Source: Nitrospirillum iridis
Lineage (GTDB): Bacteria; Pseudomonadota; Alphaproteobacteria; Azospirillales; Azospirillaceae
Direction: 5' to 3'
Assembly: GCF_014205765.1 (NCBI RefSeq)
Contig: NZ_JACIIZ010000013.1
Coordinates: 62,001-126,000 of the forward strand
DNA: 64,000 nt
Notes under the pieces: model-generated
Told to the model about the DNA's origin: nothing
The model's database searches: none
Seen by the model: the letters and a program-made list of their open reading frames with translations, nothing else
Translations under genes and position numbers: made by a program
Shown here: positions 33,110 through 41,618 of the stretch, one piece after another
Position numbering within the stretch: position 1 is the first letter of the stretch
Layout of the letters: each line of letters starts with the position of its first letter

Positions 33110-33798
33110 GCCGGCTGACGGTCGACATCCGGGAAAAGCGTCTGGCCGGCCGCCTGGTGTTGGGGGCGGTCGCCTTCACCGTGGAGGCGCATGAGGTGGT
33201 CGCCCTGGTGGGCCCGTCCGGTTGCGGCAAGAGCACCCTGCTGCGTCTGGTGGCGGGGCTGGACCGGGATCTGACGGGAACCGTGCGGTGGTCGGGTGCC
33301 GCCCCCCGCCTGGGCATGGTGTTCCAGCAGCCCCGCCTGCTGCCCTGGCGCACAGTGCGGCAGAACCTGACGATCGCCGGCGCTGGGCTGGAGGAGGGCG
33401 ACCGCTTGCTGGACCGGATGGGATTGGCGGACAAGGCGGATGTCTGGGCGTCGCAGCTGTCGCTGGGCATGGCGCGGCGCCTGGCCCTGGCCCGCGCCCT
33501 GGCGGTGGATGCCCAGGCGTTGTTGCTGGACGAGCCCCTCGCCTCCCTGGATGAGGGTAATCAGCGCCTGGCCCGGGTCATCCTACGGGAATATTGGTTG
33601 CGCCGGCCGGTGCCCACCCTGCTGGTGACCCACGACCTGGCGGAGGCGGTGGCGCTGGCCCACCGGGTGTTGGTGCTGTCCCCGGGCCCCGCCCGCCTGC
33701 TTTTCGACCATCCGGTGCCGGACGGGGCACGGACCGATGCCGCGCTGGCGGCGCGGACGGTGTCGGCCCTGCGGGAACTGGCCGCGATGCCGCGGTGA
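33106..33798 (+). CDS. ABC transporter ATP-binding protein, NitT/TauT-like
   Basis: This 230-residue ATPase has Walker A GPSGCGKSTLLRLV, Q-loop MVFQQPRLLPWRTV, the LSLGMARRLALARAL signature (LSLGM rather than LSGGQ), Walker B ALLLDEPLASLD and switch His LLVTHDLAEA. The variant signature is tolerated in the family. The start is a GTG overlapping the permease stop. It completes the importer encoded from 31317. Confidence 0.9.
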   Translation: MSRLTVDIREKRLAGRLVLGAVAFTVEAHEVVALVGPSGCGKSTLLRLVAGLDRDLTGTVRWSGAAPRLGMVFQQPRLLPWRTVRQNLTIAGAGLEEGDRLLDRMGLADKADVWASQLSLGMARRLALARALAVDAQALLLDEPLASLDEGNQRLARVILREYWLRRPVPTLLVTHDLAEAVALAHRVLVLSPGPARLLFDHPVPDGARTDAALAARTVSALRELAAMPR

Positions 33799-34180
33799 GC
33801 CCCTCCGCCATCGGGGCGGGTGGGCCATCAGGGGAATTCACCGGATGGCTATCGAATCACGTGGCGGGTCTCCCGGCACAGATTCGGCGACCCTATGAAA
33901 AAGTTCCGCCCAGCTTGAGATGGTCGGCGCTTTCTAATCAGAATTGATCAGAAGGACGCCTGGTTTTGGCCAGCGTGCCCGTGCGTCTTTCGCCGGTGGC
34001 TGGCCAAATGTCCAGGGAAAGCGCGCTTAACAGCTTGACGGTGTTATACCCCAGCTGATTAGTCCCTTATGGTGCATCGGTATAGTATGGTGGCGATAGT
34101 TAGGGCGTGGCGGCGGCCCGCCGTTTCATTCTATAAGCGGGTGTACCGCATACTTGAACGGGCCTATTTGGAGTGCCGAT
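33799..34180. promoter_or_regulatory. Intergenic region upstream of IalB-like gene
   Basis: This 382-bp gap is AT-richer than its surroundings, with the most AT-rich part at 34030-34090 (TATACC, GTATAGTATGG). It probably carries the promoter of the 34181 gene. I see no ORF, no clear operator and no terminator with a T-run in it. Confidence 0.45.
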
Positions 34181-34768
34181 ATGAGTAAAGGGGGGGAGGT
34201 GGCGTTGGCCGCGATGATGGCTGGCGCCTTGTTGGCGCTGGCCGGGGCGGCTAATGCCACCGTGGCCGGGGAACCGGTGAAGGCGCCCGCGCCTGCCACC
34301 GCCCCGGCGGCGGCCAAGGGTCCCGAGGTCAAGCAGGGGCCGGGTCCGCTGTGGTCCAAGAATTGTGCCAAGACGGAGACTGGGGCGGAGATATGCTACG
34401 TGGAGCAGTTCGCCGTCGCCCAGCCGCAGAACGTCACGGTGTTGAATGTCCGCGTGGGTTATCTGGGGCCGGACGGTAAGGCCCGATTGATCGTCGCGAC
34501 GCCCTTGGGTGTGCTGCTGCAGCCGGGCATCACCCTGGTGCTGGACCAGGACAAGCCGATGAGCCTGCCCTTCGACGCCTGTCAGGCGGGTGGATGCGTG
34601 GCCTTGGCCGACCTTGAAGACGGCAAGGTGCTGGACCATTTCACCAGCGGCAAGGTCCTAGCCGTCCGCTATATCAACGGCGACAGGTCGGCTGTCGACA
34701 TCCCGGTCCAGCTGAGCGGTCTGGCGGCGGCGTTGAAGGCCGTGCCCGCGCCCAAGCGCAATCCGTAA
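34181..34768 (+). CDS. Invasion-associated locus B (IalB) family protein
   Basis: The ATG at 34181 has a GGAG site 8 nt upstream and starts a signal peptide (AAMMAGALLALAGAANA). After an Ala/Pro linker the mature domain has LWSKNCAKTETGAEICYVEQF, VRVGYLGPDGKARLIVATPLGVLLQPGITL and PFDACQAGGCVALADL, all characteristic of IalB, with four Cys that likely form two disulfides. IalB proteins are periplasmic or outer-membrane; despite the name, most alphaproteobacteria have several and no invasion role need be assumed. The next gene follows by 33 bp. Confidence 0.9.
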   Translation: MSKGGEVALAAMMAGALLALAGAANATVAGEPVKAPAPATAPAAAKGPEVKQGPGPLWSKNCAKTETGAEICYVEQFAVAQPQNVTVLNVRVGYLGPDGKARLIVATPLGVLLQPGITLVLDQDKPMSLPFDACQAGGCVALADLEDGKVLDHFTSGKVLAVRYINGDRSAVDIPVQLSGLAAALKAVPAPKRNP

Positions 34769-34801
34769 GCCCCGCCCCCTCCTGACAAAGCGCGCGAAGC
34801 C

Positions 34802-37072
34802 ATGAACACCCAACCGCAGACCACCATGACCGTTGAGCAGGCGCTGGGACAGGCCCACGCCCATTGGAACGCCGGTCAGGCCGACCAAGCGGAACGCCTG
34901 TGCCAGCATGTGCTGGCGCTATGGCCCGGGCAGTCGGACGCCCTGCACCTGATGGGCCTGATGGCTCATGCCTACGGCAACCTGGATCTGGCGATCGATC
35001 ACCTGCGCCGCGCCTGCCAGGCACCGCGGGTGCCCGCGGTCTATCTCAGCAACCTGGGTGAGATGTGCCGCCAGCGCGGCCTGCTGGCGGAGGCCGAGGT
35101 GGCCGCCCGCCGCGCCGTCACCATGGACAACGCCCTGGTCGCCGGCTGGAACAATTTGGGCATCATCCTGCAGGAAGCCGGCAAGCTGGAGGACAGCCTG
35201 TCCTGCCTGGAGCGGGTGGTGGCCCTGCAGCCCACCTACGCCGAGGCGCACAACAACCTTGGCAACACGCTGAAGCGCATGGGGCGCCTGGACCAGGCCC
35301 GCCAGCGCTACGAATACGCGCTCAGCCTGACGCCCGCCTATGCCGAGGCGCAGAGCAACCTGGCCAATCTGCTGAACGATCTGGGCCGTCCCGACGAAGC
35401 GCTGGCCGCCGCCCGCAAGGCCATCGACCTGAACCCCCGCCTCTCGGACGCCTACATCAACGCGGCGGCGGTTGAACTGGGCCGCAACCGCAATGAGGAG
35501 GCGTTGCGCTGGATCGACGCGCTGCTGAGCTACGCCCCGTTGCACGCCGGCGCCCTCACCGTCCGCGCCACCGCGCTGCGCCATCTGGAGCGGCTGGAGG
35601 AGGCTTTGGCCGACGCCCGCCGGGCCGTCGCCGCCCAGGCTGACAATGGCGAGGCGCAGAACGTGCTGGGGGAGGTGCTGCAGGCGCTGGGGCATCCCGA
35701 AGAGGCGTTGGTCGCGTTCGACAAGGCCGCCAAGACCCTGGGCTTCGCCCCGGAAAAGGCGCTGATCAACCGTGGCGTGCTGTTCATGGAACGCGGCGAC
35801 AAGGTCCAGGCCAAGGCGGCCTTCGACCAGGTTGTGGCGCAGTTCCCGCGCTCCGCTTCCGCCTGGTTCAACCTGTCGGATTTGCACCGCTTCCAGGCCG
35901 GGGACCCGGCCATCGCGAAGATGGAGTCCCTGCTGTACGGTCCCGACTCCGTGCAGTCGCAGACCGACCGCACGGCGTTGAACTTCGCGTTGGGCAAGGC
36001 GTGGATGGATTTGGGCGACGGCGAACGCGCCTTCGCCCACCTGAACGAGGGCAACCGCCAGAAGCGGGCCACCTTCGCCTATGACGCGGCCGCCACCAGC
36101 CGCTGGATGGCCGATATCGCGACATCCTTTCCGGCCGCCGCTTTCCAGGGGCCCAAGTCCGCGGTGGCGGGCAGCGACTTGGCCGTGTTCGTGCTGGGCA
36201 TGCCCCGGTCCGGCACCACGCTGATCGAACAGATCCTGGCGAGCCACCCGGCGGTGACCGCCGCCGGCGAACTGTCGGCGCTGAACAACCTCGTGAACCA
36301 GCTGGGCCCCTATCCCCAGATCGCCGGTCACCTGACGCCGGAGATCCTGGGTGGGCTGGGCCAGCGCTATCTGGACGTCATCCGTCCGCTGGCCGGCAGC
36401 CACCGCCGGGTGGTGGACAAGATGCCGTCCAACTTCCTGTTCTCCGGCCTCATCAACCTGGCGCTGCCGGACGCCCGCATCATCCATGTGCGGCGTGACC
36501 CGGTGGATACCTGCCTGTCGTGCTACACCAAGCTGTTCACGCGGGAACAGCTGTTCACCTATGACCTGGCGGAGCTGGGCCAGTTCCACCGCGCCTATGA
36601 GCGGCTGATGGACCATTGGCGCGCCGTGCTGCCCGCCGACCGCTTCCTGGAGGTGCAGTACGAGGCGGTGGTGGACGACCTGGAAGGCCAGTCCCGCCGG
36701 ATGGTGGAGTTCTGCGGCCTGGCCTGGGATCCCGTTTGCCTGGACTTCCACACCACCCAGCGCACCATCCGCACCGCCAGCCTGAACCAGGTGCGCCAGC
36801 CCCTGTTCCGCAGCAGCATTGGTCGTTGGAAGCCGTTCGCCGCACAGCTGACGCCCCTGCTGACCGCGCTGGGGATCGACCCGAACGCGCCGGAAGCACC
36901 GCCCGAAGCCGTGGCGGAAGTCGTGGCGGCGCCTGCCAAGAAGGCGGCGCCTAAGAAGGCCGCGGCGGCGAAGAAGGCCGAAGCGCCGGCGGCTGAGGTC
37001 GCCCCCGCCGCCCCCGTGGCGGAGGAGGGGGCCAAACCGGCGCGCAGCCGCCGCAAGCCGGCCGCCAGCTGA
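34802..37072 (+). CDS. TPR-repeat sulfotransferase with Lys/Ala-rich tail
   Basis: About 400 residues of tetratricopeptide repeats (e.g. AVYLSNLGEMCRQRGLLAEA, NLGNTLKRMGRLDQAR) are followed by a sulfotransferase domain: VFVLGMPRSGTTLIEQILAS (PAPS 5'-phosphosulfate loop, about residue 462) and IIHVRRDPVDTCLSCYTKLF (3'-phosphate site). The final 50 residues are Ala/Lys/Pro-rich, with KKAAPKKAAAAKK, like a histone H1 tail and unusual for this family. Bacterial TPR-sulfotransferases are cytosolic; protein or glycan substrates have been proposed. With the TPR-glycosyltransferase next door it may decorate a protein or surface glycan. Confidence 0.88.
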   Translation: MNTQPQTTMTVEQALGQAHAHWNAGQADQAERLCQHVLALWPGQSDALHLMGLMAHAYGNLDLAIDHLRRACQAPRVPAVYLSNLGEMCRQRGLLAEAEVAARRAVTMDNALVAGWNNLGIILQEAGKLEDSLSCLERVVALQPTYAEAHNNLGNTLKRMGRLDQARQRYEYALSLTPAYAEAQSNLANLLNDLGRPDEALAAARKAIDLNPRLSDAYINAAAVELGRNRNEEALRWIDALLSYAPLHAGALTVRATALRHLERLEEALADARRAVAAQADNGEAQNVLGEVLQALGHPEEALVAFDKAAKTLGFAPEKALINRGVLFMERGDKVQAKAAFDQVVAQFPRSASAWFNLSDLHRFQAGDPAIAKMESLLYGPDSVQSQTDRTALNFALGKAWMDLGDGERAFAHLNEGNRQKRATFAYDAAATSRWMADIATSFPAAAFQGPKSAVAGSDLAVFVLGMPRSGTTLIEQILASHPAVTAAGELSALNNLVNQLGPYPQIAGHLTPEILGGLGQRYLDVIRPLAGSHRRVVDKMPSNFLFSGLINLALPDARIIHVRRDPVDTCLSCYTKLFTREQLFTYDLAELGQFHRAYERLMDHWRAVLPADRFLEVQYEAVVDDLEGQSRRMVEFCGLAWDPVCLDFHTTQRTIRTASLNQVRQPLFRSSIGRWKPFAAQLTPLLTALGIDPNAPEAPPEAVAEVVAAPAKKAAPKKAAAAKKAEAPAAEVAPAAPVAEEGAKPARSRRKPAAS

Positions 37073-37086
37073 CGGGGGCTGTCGTC

Positions 37087-38256
37087 ATGGACATGAAGGA
37101 TCTTGAGCTACAGGTCCGCCCCATGCTGATCGCGGGGCGGGGTGCGGAAGTCGAGGCCATGGTCCGGCCCCTGCTGGCCAGCGGCACCGGCCCGGTCACC
37201 TTGTGGGCCCTGCTGGCCCAGGCCCTGCGTGTGCAGGGCCGGGTGTTGGAGGCCCGGCCCATCCAGGAGATGCTGGTGGACGCCCTGCCGGGGCACCTGT
37301 CCACCCGCTTCGACCTGGCGGAAACCCTGCTGCTGCTGGGGGAATTCGAACGCGGTTGGCGCGAATACGCCTACCGCTACAGCCTGGCCCACACCACGCG
37401 TATCGAGCGCAAGGTGCAGCGCCCGCGCTGGGACGGTCGGCCCATCCCGGGCAAGACCCTGCTGATCCATGACGAGCAGGGCTACGGCGACACTTTCCAG
37501 TTCATGCGCATGGTCGCCTGGGCCAAGGAGAAGAGCCAGGCCAACGTCATCCTGGAAATCAACCATGAGACGGCCAGCCTGGCCCGCCGCATGAAGGGTT
37601 TCGACGCCATGACGGTGCGGGGCGAGCTGCCGCCCTATTTCGACGTGCACGCCGAAATGATGAGCCTGCCCATGATCATGGGGCTGAAGCTCAGCGACCT
37701 GCCGGGCGAGCCCATGCCCTACCTCAGCGCCCTGCCCGAGCGGCGGGAGCAGTGGCGCAAGCGGCTGGCGCCTTACCAGGGCCTGAAGGTGGCTTTCCTC
37801 TGGGCCGGCCGGCCCACGCATTTCAATGACGCCAACCGCTCCATGAGCTTGGAGATGCTGGCGCCGTTGGCGCAGGAAGGCGTCACCCTGTTCTCCGTGC
37901 AGAAGGGCCCGAAGGAGGAGCAGGCGCTGAACCCGCCGGCGGCCATGGGCAAGCACGTCGTCAGCCTCAGCCCCGAGATCAAGGATTTCGAGGATACGGC
38001 CGCCATCCTGATGGAGGTCGACCTGCTGATTTCCATCGACAGTTCGCCCGTTCACCTGGCGGGCGCCTTGGGCCGGCCGGCCTGGGTGATGCTGCCCCTG
38101 CTGCCGGACTGGCGCTGGCTGCAGAAGCGTGACGACACGCCGTGGTACCCCACGGTCCGCCTGTTCCGGCAGACGGAATGGGGCCAGTGGGGACCGGTGA
38201 TCGATCGCGTCGCCGGTGCGCTGGCGGAGTTCAAGAAGGCGAAAGGGCAGGGGTGA
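37087..38256 (+). CDS. TPR/GT9-like glycosyltransferase
   Basis: This 389-residue protein has a short helical repeat region (residues 1-90) and then a GT-B donor domain like GT9/GT41: TLLIHDEQGYGDTFQFMRMV, VAFLWAGRPTHFNDANRSM, ADLLISIDSSPVHLAGALG-like (LLISIDSSPVHLAGALGRP) and VWVMLPLLPDWRW-like near the C-terminus. Such proteins are frequent beside TPR-sulfotransferases in alphaproteobacteria and may glycosylate proteins or surface polymers. It begins 15 bp after the sulfotransferase stop and its stop overlaps the next start (GTGA). Confidence 0.82.
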   Translation: MDMKDLELQVRPMLIAGRGAEVEAMVRPLLASGTGPVTLWALLAQALRVQGRVLEARPIQEMLVDALPGHLSTRFDLAETLLLLGEFERGWREYAYRYSLAHTTRIERKVQRPRWDGRPIPGKTLLIHDEQGYGDTFQFMRMVAWAKEKSQANVILEINHETASLARRMKGFDAMTVRGELPPYFDVHAEMMSLPMIMGLKLSDLPGEPMPYLSALPERREQWRKRLAPYQGLKVAFLWAGRPTHFNDANRSMSLEMLAPLAQEGVTLFSVQKGPKEEQALNPPAAMGKHVVSLSPEIKDFEDTAAILMEVDLLISIDSSPVHLAGALGRPAWVMLPLLPDWRWLQKRDDTPWYPTVRLFRQTEWGQWGPVIDRVAGALAEFKKAKGQG

Positions 38257-39098
38257 GGGCGCGGGCCCTCCTCTGCCTGCTGGTGGCGGGCGCCCTGGCC
38301 GCCTGCTCCGGCATCCATGGCCGGCAGGATCGGGGCCCTGCCGTGGCCCAGGGCGGGGGCTGGCGCTGGTCCGTGATGCCGGCCGGCGGCCTCGACCTCG
38401 CCACGGCGGTGAAGCCGGGCCCGGGTGGGCCGCTGTTGACCGTTTACATCGAGGGCGACGGCCTGGCCTACCTGACGTCGACCGAGCCGGCACAGGACCC
38501 CACCCCCACCGATCCCTTGGCCTTGCGCCTGGCCCTGGCCCATCCGGGGGCCGGCCCCGTGGCCTATCTCGCCCGGCCCTGCCAGTACGTCATGCCGGGC
38601 CGCAACTGCCAGGTGGCTTACTGGACCAAGGCCCGCCTGGCGCCGGAGGTGGTGGACAGCGCCGGCGCGGCGCTGGACCGGCTGAAGGCCGAGGCGCACG
38701 CCCAGCGCCTGGTGCTGGTGGGCTACTCCGGCGGCGGCGGCCTGGCCGCCCTGCTGGCGGAACGACGCCAGGACGTGGCCGGTTTGGTCACCGTGTCCGG
38801 CAACCTGGATCTTGGCCTGTGGGTCAAGACGCTGGATCTGACGCCGCTGTCGCAGTCGTTGGACCCCGTCACCGACGCCGCCCGGTTGGGGGCGGTGCCC
38901 CAGGTGCATTTTGTCGGCGCCAACGACAAGGTGGTGGACGGCGCCATCGCCCGTTCCTTCGTCGGCCGCCAGCCCCCGGGCGGGTCCGCCAGCATCGTCA
39001 CCGTGCCGGGCCAGGACCATGGCTGCTGCTGGGCCGCCGCCTGGCCGGAACTGTCCCGCCGGGCGGAGCTGAAAGCCATCCCCGGTTGGCTGCCGTAG
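38253..39098 (+). CDS. Lipoprotein alpha/beta hydrolase
   Basis: The GTG start overlaps the preceding stop (GTGA). A lipoprotein signal peptide ends in LVAGALAACSG. The alpha/beta-hydrolase nucleophile elbow is VLVGYSGGGGLA (G-x-S-x-G), and the C-terminal GQDHGCCW supplies a candidate His. A Cys-rich segment (RPCQYVMPGRNCQ) may form a disulfide. The 281-residue protein would be anchored to the periplasmic side of a membrane. The substrate is unknown. Confidence 0.82.
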   Translation: MRARALLCLLVAGALAACSGIHGRQDRGPAVAQGGGWRWSVMPAGGLDLATAVKPGPGGPLLTVYIEGDGLAYLTSTEPAQDPTPTDPLALRLALAHPGAGPVAYLARPCQYVMPGRNCQVAYWTKARLAPEVVDSAGAALDRLKAEAHAQRLVLVGYSGGGGLAALLAERRQDVAGLVTVSGNLDLGLWVKTLDLTPLSQSLDPVTDAARLGAVPQVHFVGANDKVVDGAIARSFVGRQPPGGSASIVTVPGQDHGCCWAAAWPELSRRAELKAIPGWLP

Positions 39099-39103
39099 CT
39101 TTA

Positions 39104-39139
39104 CCCCGCGTGCGCGGGGGAGCGTTCTGACGTCAGAAC
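39104..39139. terminator. Two adjacent palindromes between convergent genes (possible bidirectional terminator)
   Basis: The 50-bp gap between convergent genes contains a hairpin CCCCGCG-TG-CGCGGGG (39104-39119) and a perfect 16-bp palindrome GTTCTGACGTCAGAAC (39124-39139). There is no clear T-run on either side, so this is at most a Rho-assisted or roadblock terminator. The second palindrome could also be a protein-binding site. Confidence 0.4.
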
Positions 39140-39148
39140 GGGTGTCGC

Positions 39149-40375
39149 TCAGCCGGGATGCCCGACCTGGGCCAGGGCCCGGTCCAGTTCCTGGATGGCG
39201 CAAACGATGTGGTAGAAGCTGCTGGCCGGTGCCGCCTCCTCCACGAAGCTGCCGTCGGGGTTCAGGCGGTCGCGCCACAGGCCTTGAACCGGCGTATCAA
39301 GATATTTCATCAGGCCGCGCCCACCGGCCGCCGCCATGGTCCAATAGCCGTCGCAGCGGTCGGCATCGTCGCGGGTGGCCAAGGCCGCCAGCACGGCGGC
39401 CTTGACGCGCTCCGTCTGCGGCCACAGGCGGGCCACCGGATCGTGGGGCGTCAGGTCGTCCAGCAGGGCGTTCATGGCGACGCCGCGCGCGGGATCGACG
39501 CCAGGCCCCTCGCCGATGGCGATCATGCGCCAGGCGGCATCCGACGCCGCCTTGCTGCCGGTCAAGGCCGCCCAGCGCAGCATCAGCCACGACCATTCGA
39601 ATTGGTGGCCGGGCTCGACGATGCGGCCGGGGGTGCCGGCCTGGGGCCGCCAGTCGCCGTCGAAGAATTCCTTCAGCCCGCCCATGTCATCGTCGATGAA
39701 GCGGGTCAGCGCCAGGCTCACGATCTCCTCCGCCAGGTCGCGCCAGCCGCCGTCGCCGCCCTGGTCCATCCAGGCGAGGGACGCTTCCAGCATGTGCATG
39801 TGCGGGTTGGAGAGCAGGGGCAGGGTGCGGGGATGGCTCTCCTCGAACCCGCCTTGGGCATGATGCAGGGTGTCCAGCAGGCGCTGGCGCAGGTTCACGG
39901 CCATCTCCTCCGGCACCCGGTTTTCCGGTGTGGCACCCTGCGCGGCGGCCAGGGCGAACAGGGCGAAGGCCTGATCGTACAGCACCACGGTGTCGTCCAG
40001 ACAGCGGCCGTCCGGCGCCACCTTGGTGCGAAACAGGCCGTCGGGGCGGCGGTAGTGGTTGAGGAAGAAGGTCAGGCCATGCTCCGCCGCCTCGCGCACC
40101 GGGCCGTTCCAGCCGGACTTGGCGGCGACGGAATAGGCATAGACCTGGCGGGCCTGCACGCGCGCCCGGCGGGGATCGTTGGTGGGCTTGCCATCCAGGC
40201 CCAGCTTTTCATGGAAGCCGCCGTGCAGCCGGTCCGCCCCCGCCTCCCACCACAGCGGGTAGGCGTGTTCCACCAGCCAGGCTTTCAGCTGCCCGCGCAC
40301 CGCCGCGGCGTCGGCCAGCGCGCCGGTGGGGGTGGAATTGGGGGTGGTTGAGGACAGGACAGCCGCGTGCATCAT
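39149..40375 (-). CDS. AGE family sugar epimerase/isomerase (N-acylglucosamine 2-epimerase or mannose isomerase type)
   Basis: This 408-residue protein has the alpha/alpha-barrel pattern of the AGE family: ARVQARQVYAYSVAAKSG, FRTKVAPDGRCLDDTVVLYDQAF, SNPHMHMLEASLAWMDQ and VEPGHQFEWSWLMLRWAAL with the conserved His/Glu residues, and FVEEAAPASSFYHIVCAIQEL at the end. Members interconvert sugars at C2 or isomerise mannose/glucose or cellobiose. The ATG at 40375 has a GGAAGG site. It is convergent with the lipoprotein hydrolase. Sugar specificity cannot be assigned. Confidence 0.88.
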   Translation of the reverse strand: MMHAAVLSSTTPNSTPTGALADAAAVRGQLKAWLVEHAYPLWWEAGADRLHGGFHEKLGLDGKPTNDPRRARVQARQVYAYSVAAKSGWNGPVREAAEHGLTFFLNHYRRPDGLFRTKVAPDGRCLDDTVVLYDQAFALFALAAAQGATPENRVPEEMAVNLRQRLLDTLHHAQGGFEESHPRTLPLLSNPHMHMLEASLAWMDQGGDGGWRDLAEEIVSLALTRFIDDDMGGLKEFFDGDWRPQAGTPGRIVEPGHQFEWSWLMLRWAALTGSKAASDAAWRMIAIGEGPGVDPARGVAMNALLDDLTPHDPVARLWPQTERVKAAVLAALATRDDADRCDGYWTMAAAGGRGLMKYLDTPVQGLWRDRLNPDGSFVEEAAPASSFYHIVCAIQELDRALAQVGHPG

Positions 40376-40553
40376 GGGGTGCCTTCCGCTCGGTCTCACA
40401 GGGGAAATGTCGGCTCAGACGATAGAAGGCGGACCGGTCGCCGGCCAGGGGCAAGGCGGTAATATTTCGGTGACCGGGGGAAGGTGGCGGACAAACACGG
40501 GTAAGCGGAGGCCAGCCTCGACATTCAGTGAGGCCAATGCCATTTTTAAGCGC

Positions 40554-40736
40554 ATGAGCAAACCAGGGCCGCCCCCTCAGCTGACCGACGAGGACGCTGC
40601 CGAATTGGCGGCCTTGACGGCGGCCGTTGCGGAAACCCGGACGGACATGCGGCGCATTCCGCATTCCGAGGTCCGTGCTTGGTTGCTGGAAGTCGCCAAC
40701 GGCAATTTTGATGCCCCGCTTCACAGCCCGCGCTGA
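40554..40736 (+). CDS. Small antitoxin-like protein of a ParDE/RelBE-type pair
   Basis: The 60-residue product begins SKPGPPPQLTDEDAAELAA and ends with the block IPHSEVRAWLLEVANGN, the pattern of small type II antitoxins encoded just before RelE/ParE toxins (IPHEEVMxWL). A toxin start follows 5 bp after the stop. Upstream lies a 178-bp gap to the epimerase start. The partner toxin is broken (see 40742), so the antitoxin may be orphaned. Confidence 0.65.
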   Translation: MSKPGPPPQLTDEDAAELAALTAAVAETRTDMRRIPHSEVRAWLLEVANGNFDAPLHSPR

Positions 40737-40741
40737 CGGGC

Positions 40742-40840
40742 ATGGCGGAAGTGGTCAGTTGGCATCCAGCCGCTTTCGCCGACCTCAGCAAAATCATTGG
40801 GCATATTCAGGCGGAGAATCCCATCGCCGCGTCGCGTCCG
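40742..40840 (+). pseudogene. Truncated RelE/ParE-family toxin (N-terminal third only)
   Basis: EVVSWHPAAFADLSKIIGHIQAENPIAASR is the typical first 32 residues of a ParE-type toxin (region given by residue positions 3-32). The expected continuation is lost at 40826-40830, exactly where a 28-bp sequence shared with 41562-41589 begins. Reading on in frame gives a Pro-rich linker (RPLPPGDRPGPPP…) and then the small membrane protein encoded at 40976-41179, so a 145-residue chimeric ORF exists (40742-41179). ParE needs its C-terminal half, so the toxin is inactive. Confidence 0.65.
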
Positions 40841-40853
40841 CTACCTCCAGGGG
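40826..40853 (+). repeat. 28-bp direct repeat, copy 1 (at the toxin break point)
   Basis: This sequence, starting GCCGCGTCGCGTCCGC and ending ACCTCCAGGGG, recurs at 41562-41589 with one mismatch. It marks the point where the toxin homology stops. The two copies bracket the segment with the two small membrane proteins, suggesting recombination or a past insertion. Confidence 0.7.
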
Positions 40854-40975
40854 ATCGCCCCGGACCACCACCCTCACTCGACACCCTTCTCAGCGGGTGC
40901 CATCTTGACGGAGACAGTAGCGGGCCGCCATCTCCATCGCCCCGCAGGACAAACACTTCCGTGAATGGGTTCGTC

Positions 40976-41179
40976 ATGATGCGTGGGAAATTGGGGGGCG
41001 CCTTGTCTGGTGCTGTGGTCGGTGGGCACTCGGCGGCCATCGCCCTGATCTATTCCGTCAAAAGAAATGATCCGATCCATCTGGTCATATCGGGCGCGCT
41101 GCTGTGTGCCCTGGTGCTTTTTCTTGTCTCGATCATTCTGACGCTCGTCGGGATGCGAAGGGGCAAGGTGACCTCCTGA
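40976..41179 (+). CDS. Small two-helix membrane protein
   Basis: The 67-residue product (from ATG 40976) has two hydrophobic segments, GGALSGAVVGGHSAAIALIY and LVISGALLCALVLFLVSIIL, and a positive tail (MRRGK). It has no strong ribosome-binding site, and it lies in frame behind the broken toxin. It resembles the second small protein at 41319 in layout (two helices, similar -SGAL- motif), so they may be diverged duplicates. Function unknown. Confidence 0.55.
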   Translation: MMRGKLGGALSGAVVGGHSAAIALIYSVKRNDPIHLVISGALLCALVLFLVSIILTLVGMRRGKVTS

Positions 41180-41318
41180 GGTCGCCCTCCTGCGGAAGGT
41201 GACACGTCCAGCGATGAAATGGCCCGGGGGCCTTGGTAGGCCTGTATCCGCGCGCGGTGGCGTATCGGGATATGGAATTGAATTCCTGAGAGGGCCCATC
41301 GCGGCGAGGAGATTCGGA

Positions 41319-41531
41319 ATGACCCCGAAGAAGCCGGTGAACCTTGTCCACGGCATGGTGATCTGCCTGATGACAGGCGCCAACACGCTATTCGTGATGA
41401 TGAGGACGACGGAGCCGGTTTTTAGAATATTGTCCGGCGTCGTCGCCGGCGCGCTGTTTGTTTTTACGTTTTTGATCGCGTCAGGGATTCTCCTGAAATG
41501 GGCGAGCCGAAATCGGCGGGCGCCCAAATAA
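41319..41531 (+). CDS. Small two-helix membrane protein
   Basis: The ATG at 41319 follows a GAGGAG site, so this gene is probably translated. The 70-residue product has two hydrophobic segments (LVHGMVICLMTGANTLFVMM and FRILSGVVAGALFVFTFLIA) and a basic C-terminal tail (WASRNRRAPK). It is similar in arrangement to the 40976 protein. I recognise no family. Its stop is next to the hairpin that ends the minus-strand efflux operon. Confidence 0.6.
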   Translation: MTPKKPVNLVHGMVICLMTGANTLFVMMRTTEPVFRILSGVVAGALFVFTFLIASGILLKWASRNRRAPK

Positions 41532-41570
41532 AAACGGCCCAGGTCCCGTCAAGGAACCTGGGCCGCGTCG
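41525..41570 (-). terminator. Rho-independent terminator of the RND efflux operon
   Basis: On the minus strand a 9-bp stem GGCCCAGGT/ACCTGGGCC with an 11-nt loop (41536-41564) is followed by GTTTTTATTT. It lies about 55 bp after the efflux permease stop at 41619. It reads only leftward as a classical terminator. Confidence 0.8.
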
Positions 41571-41589
41571 CGTCCGCCACCTCCAGGGG
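41562..41589 (+). repeat. 28-bp direct repeat, copy 2
   Basis: This matches 40826-40853 with one mismatch and lies between the efflux permease stop and the terminator stem. See the copy at the toxin break point. Confidence 0.7.
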
Positions 41590-41618
41590 GGAGAGGAAGG
41601 TGGCGGGTGCGATGGGGA

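Noticed and set aside
39124-39139. The perfect palindrome as an attachment or recombination site
   Set aside because: No integrase, no duplicated copy and no tRNA are nearby; a terminator or binding site is simpler.
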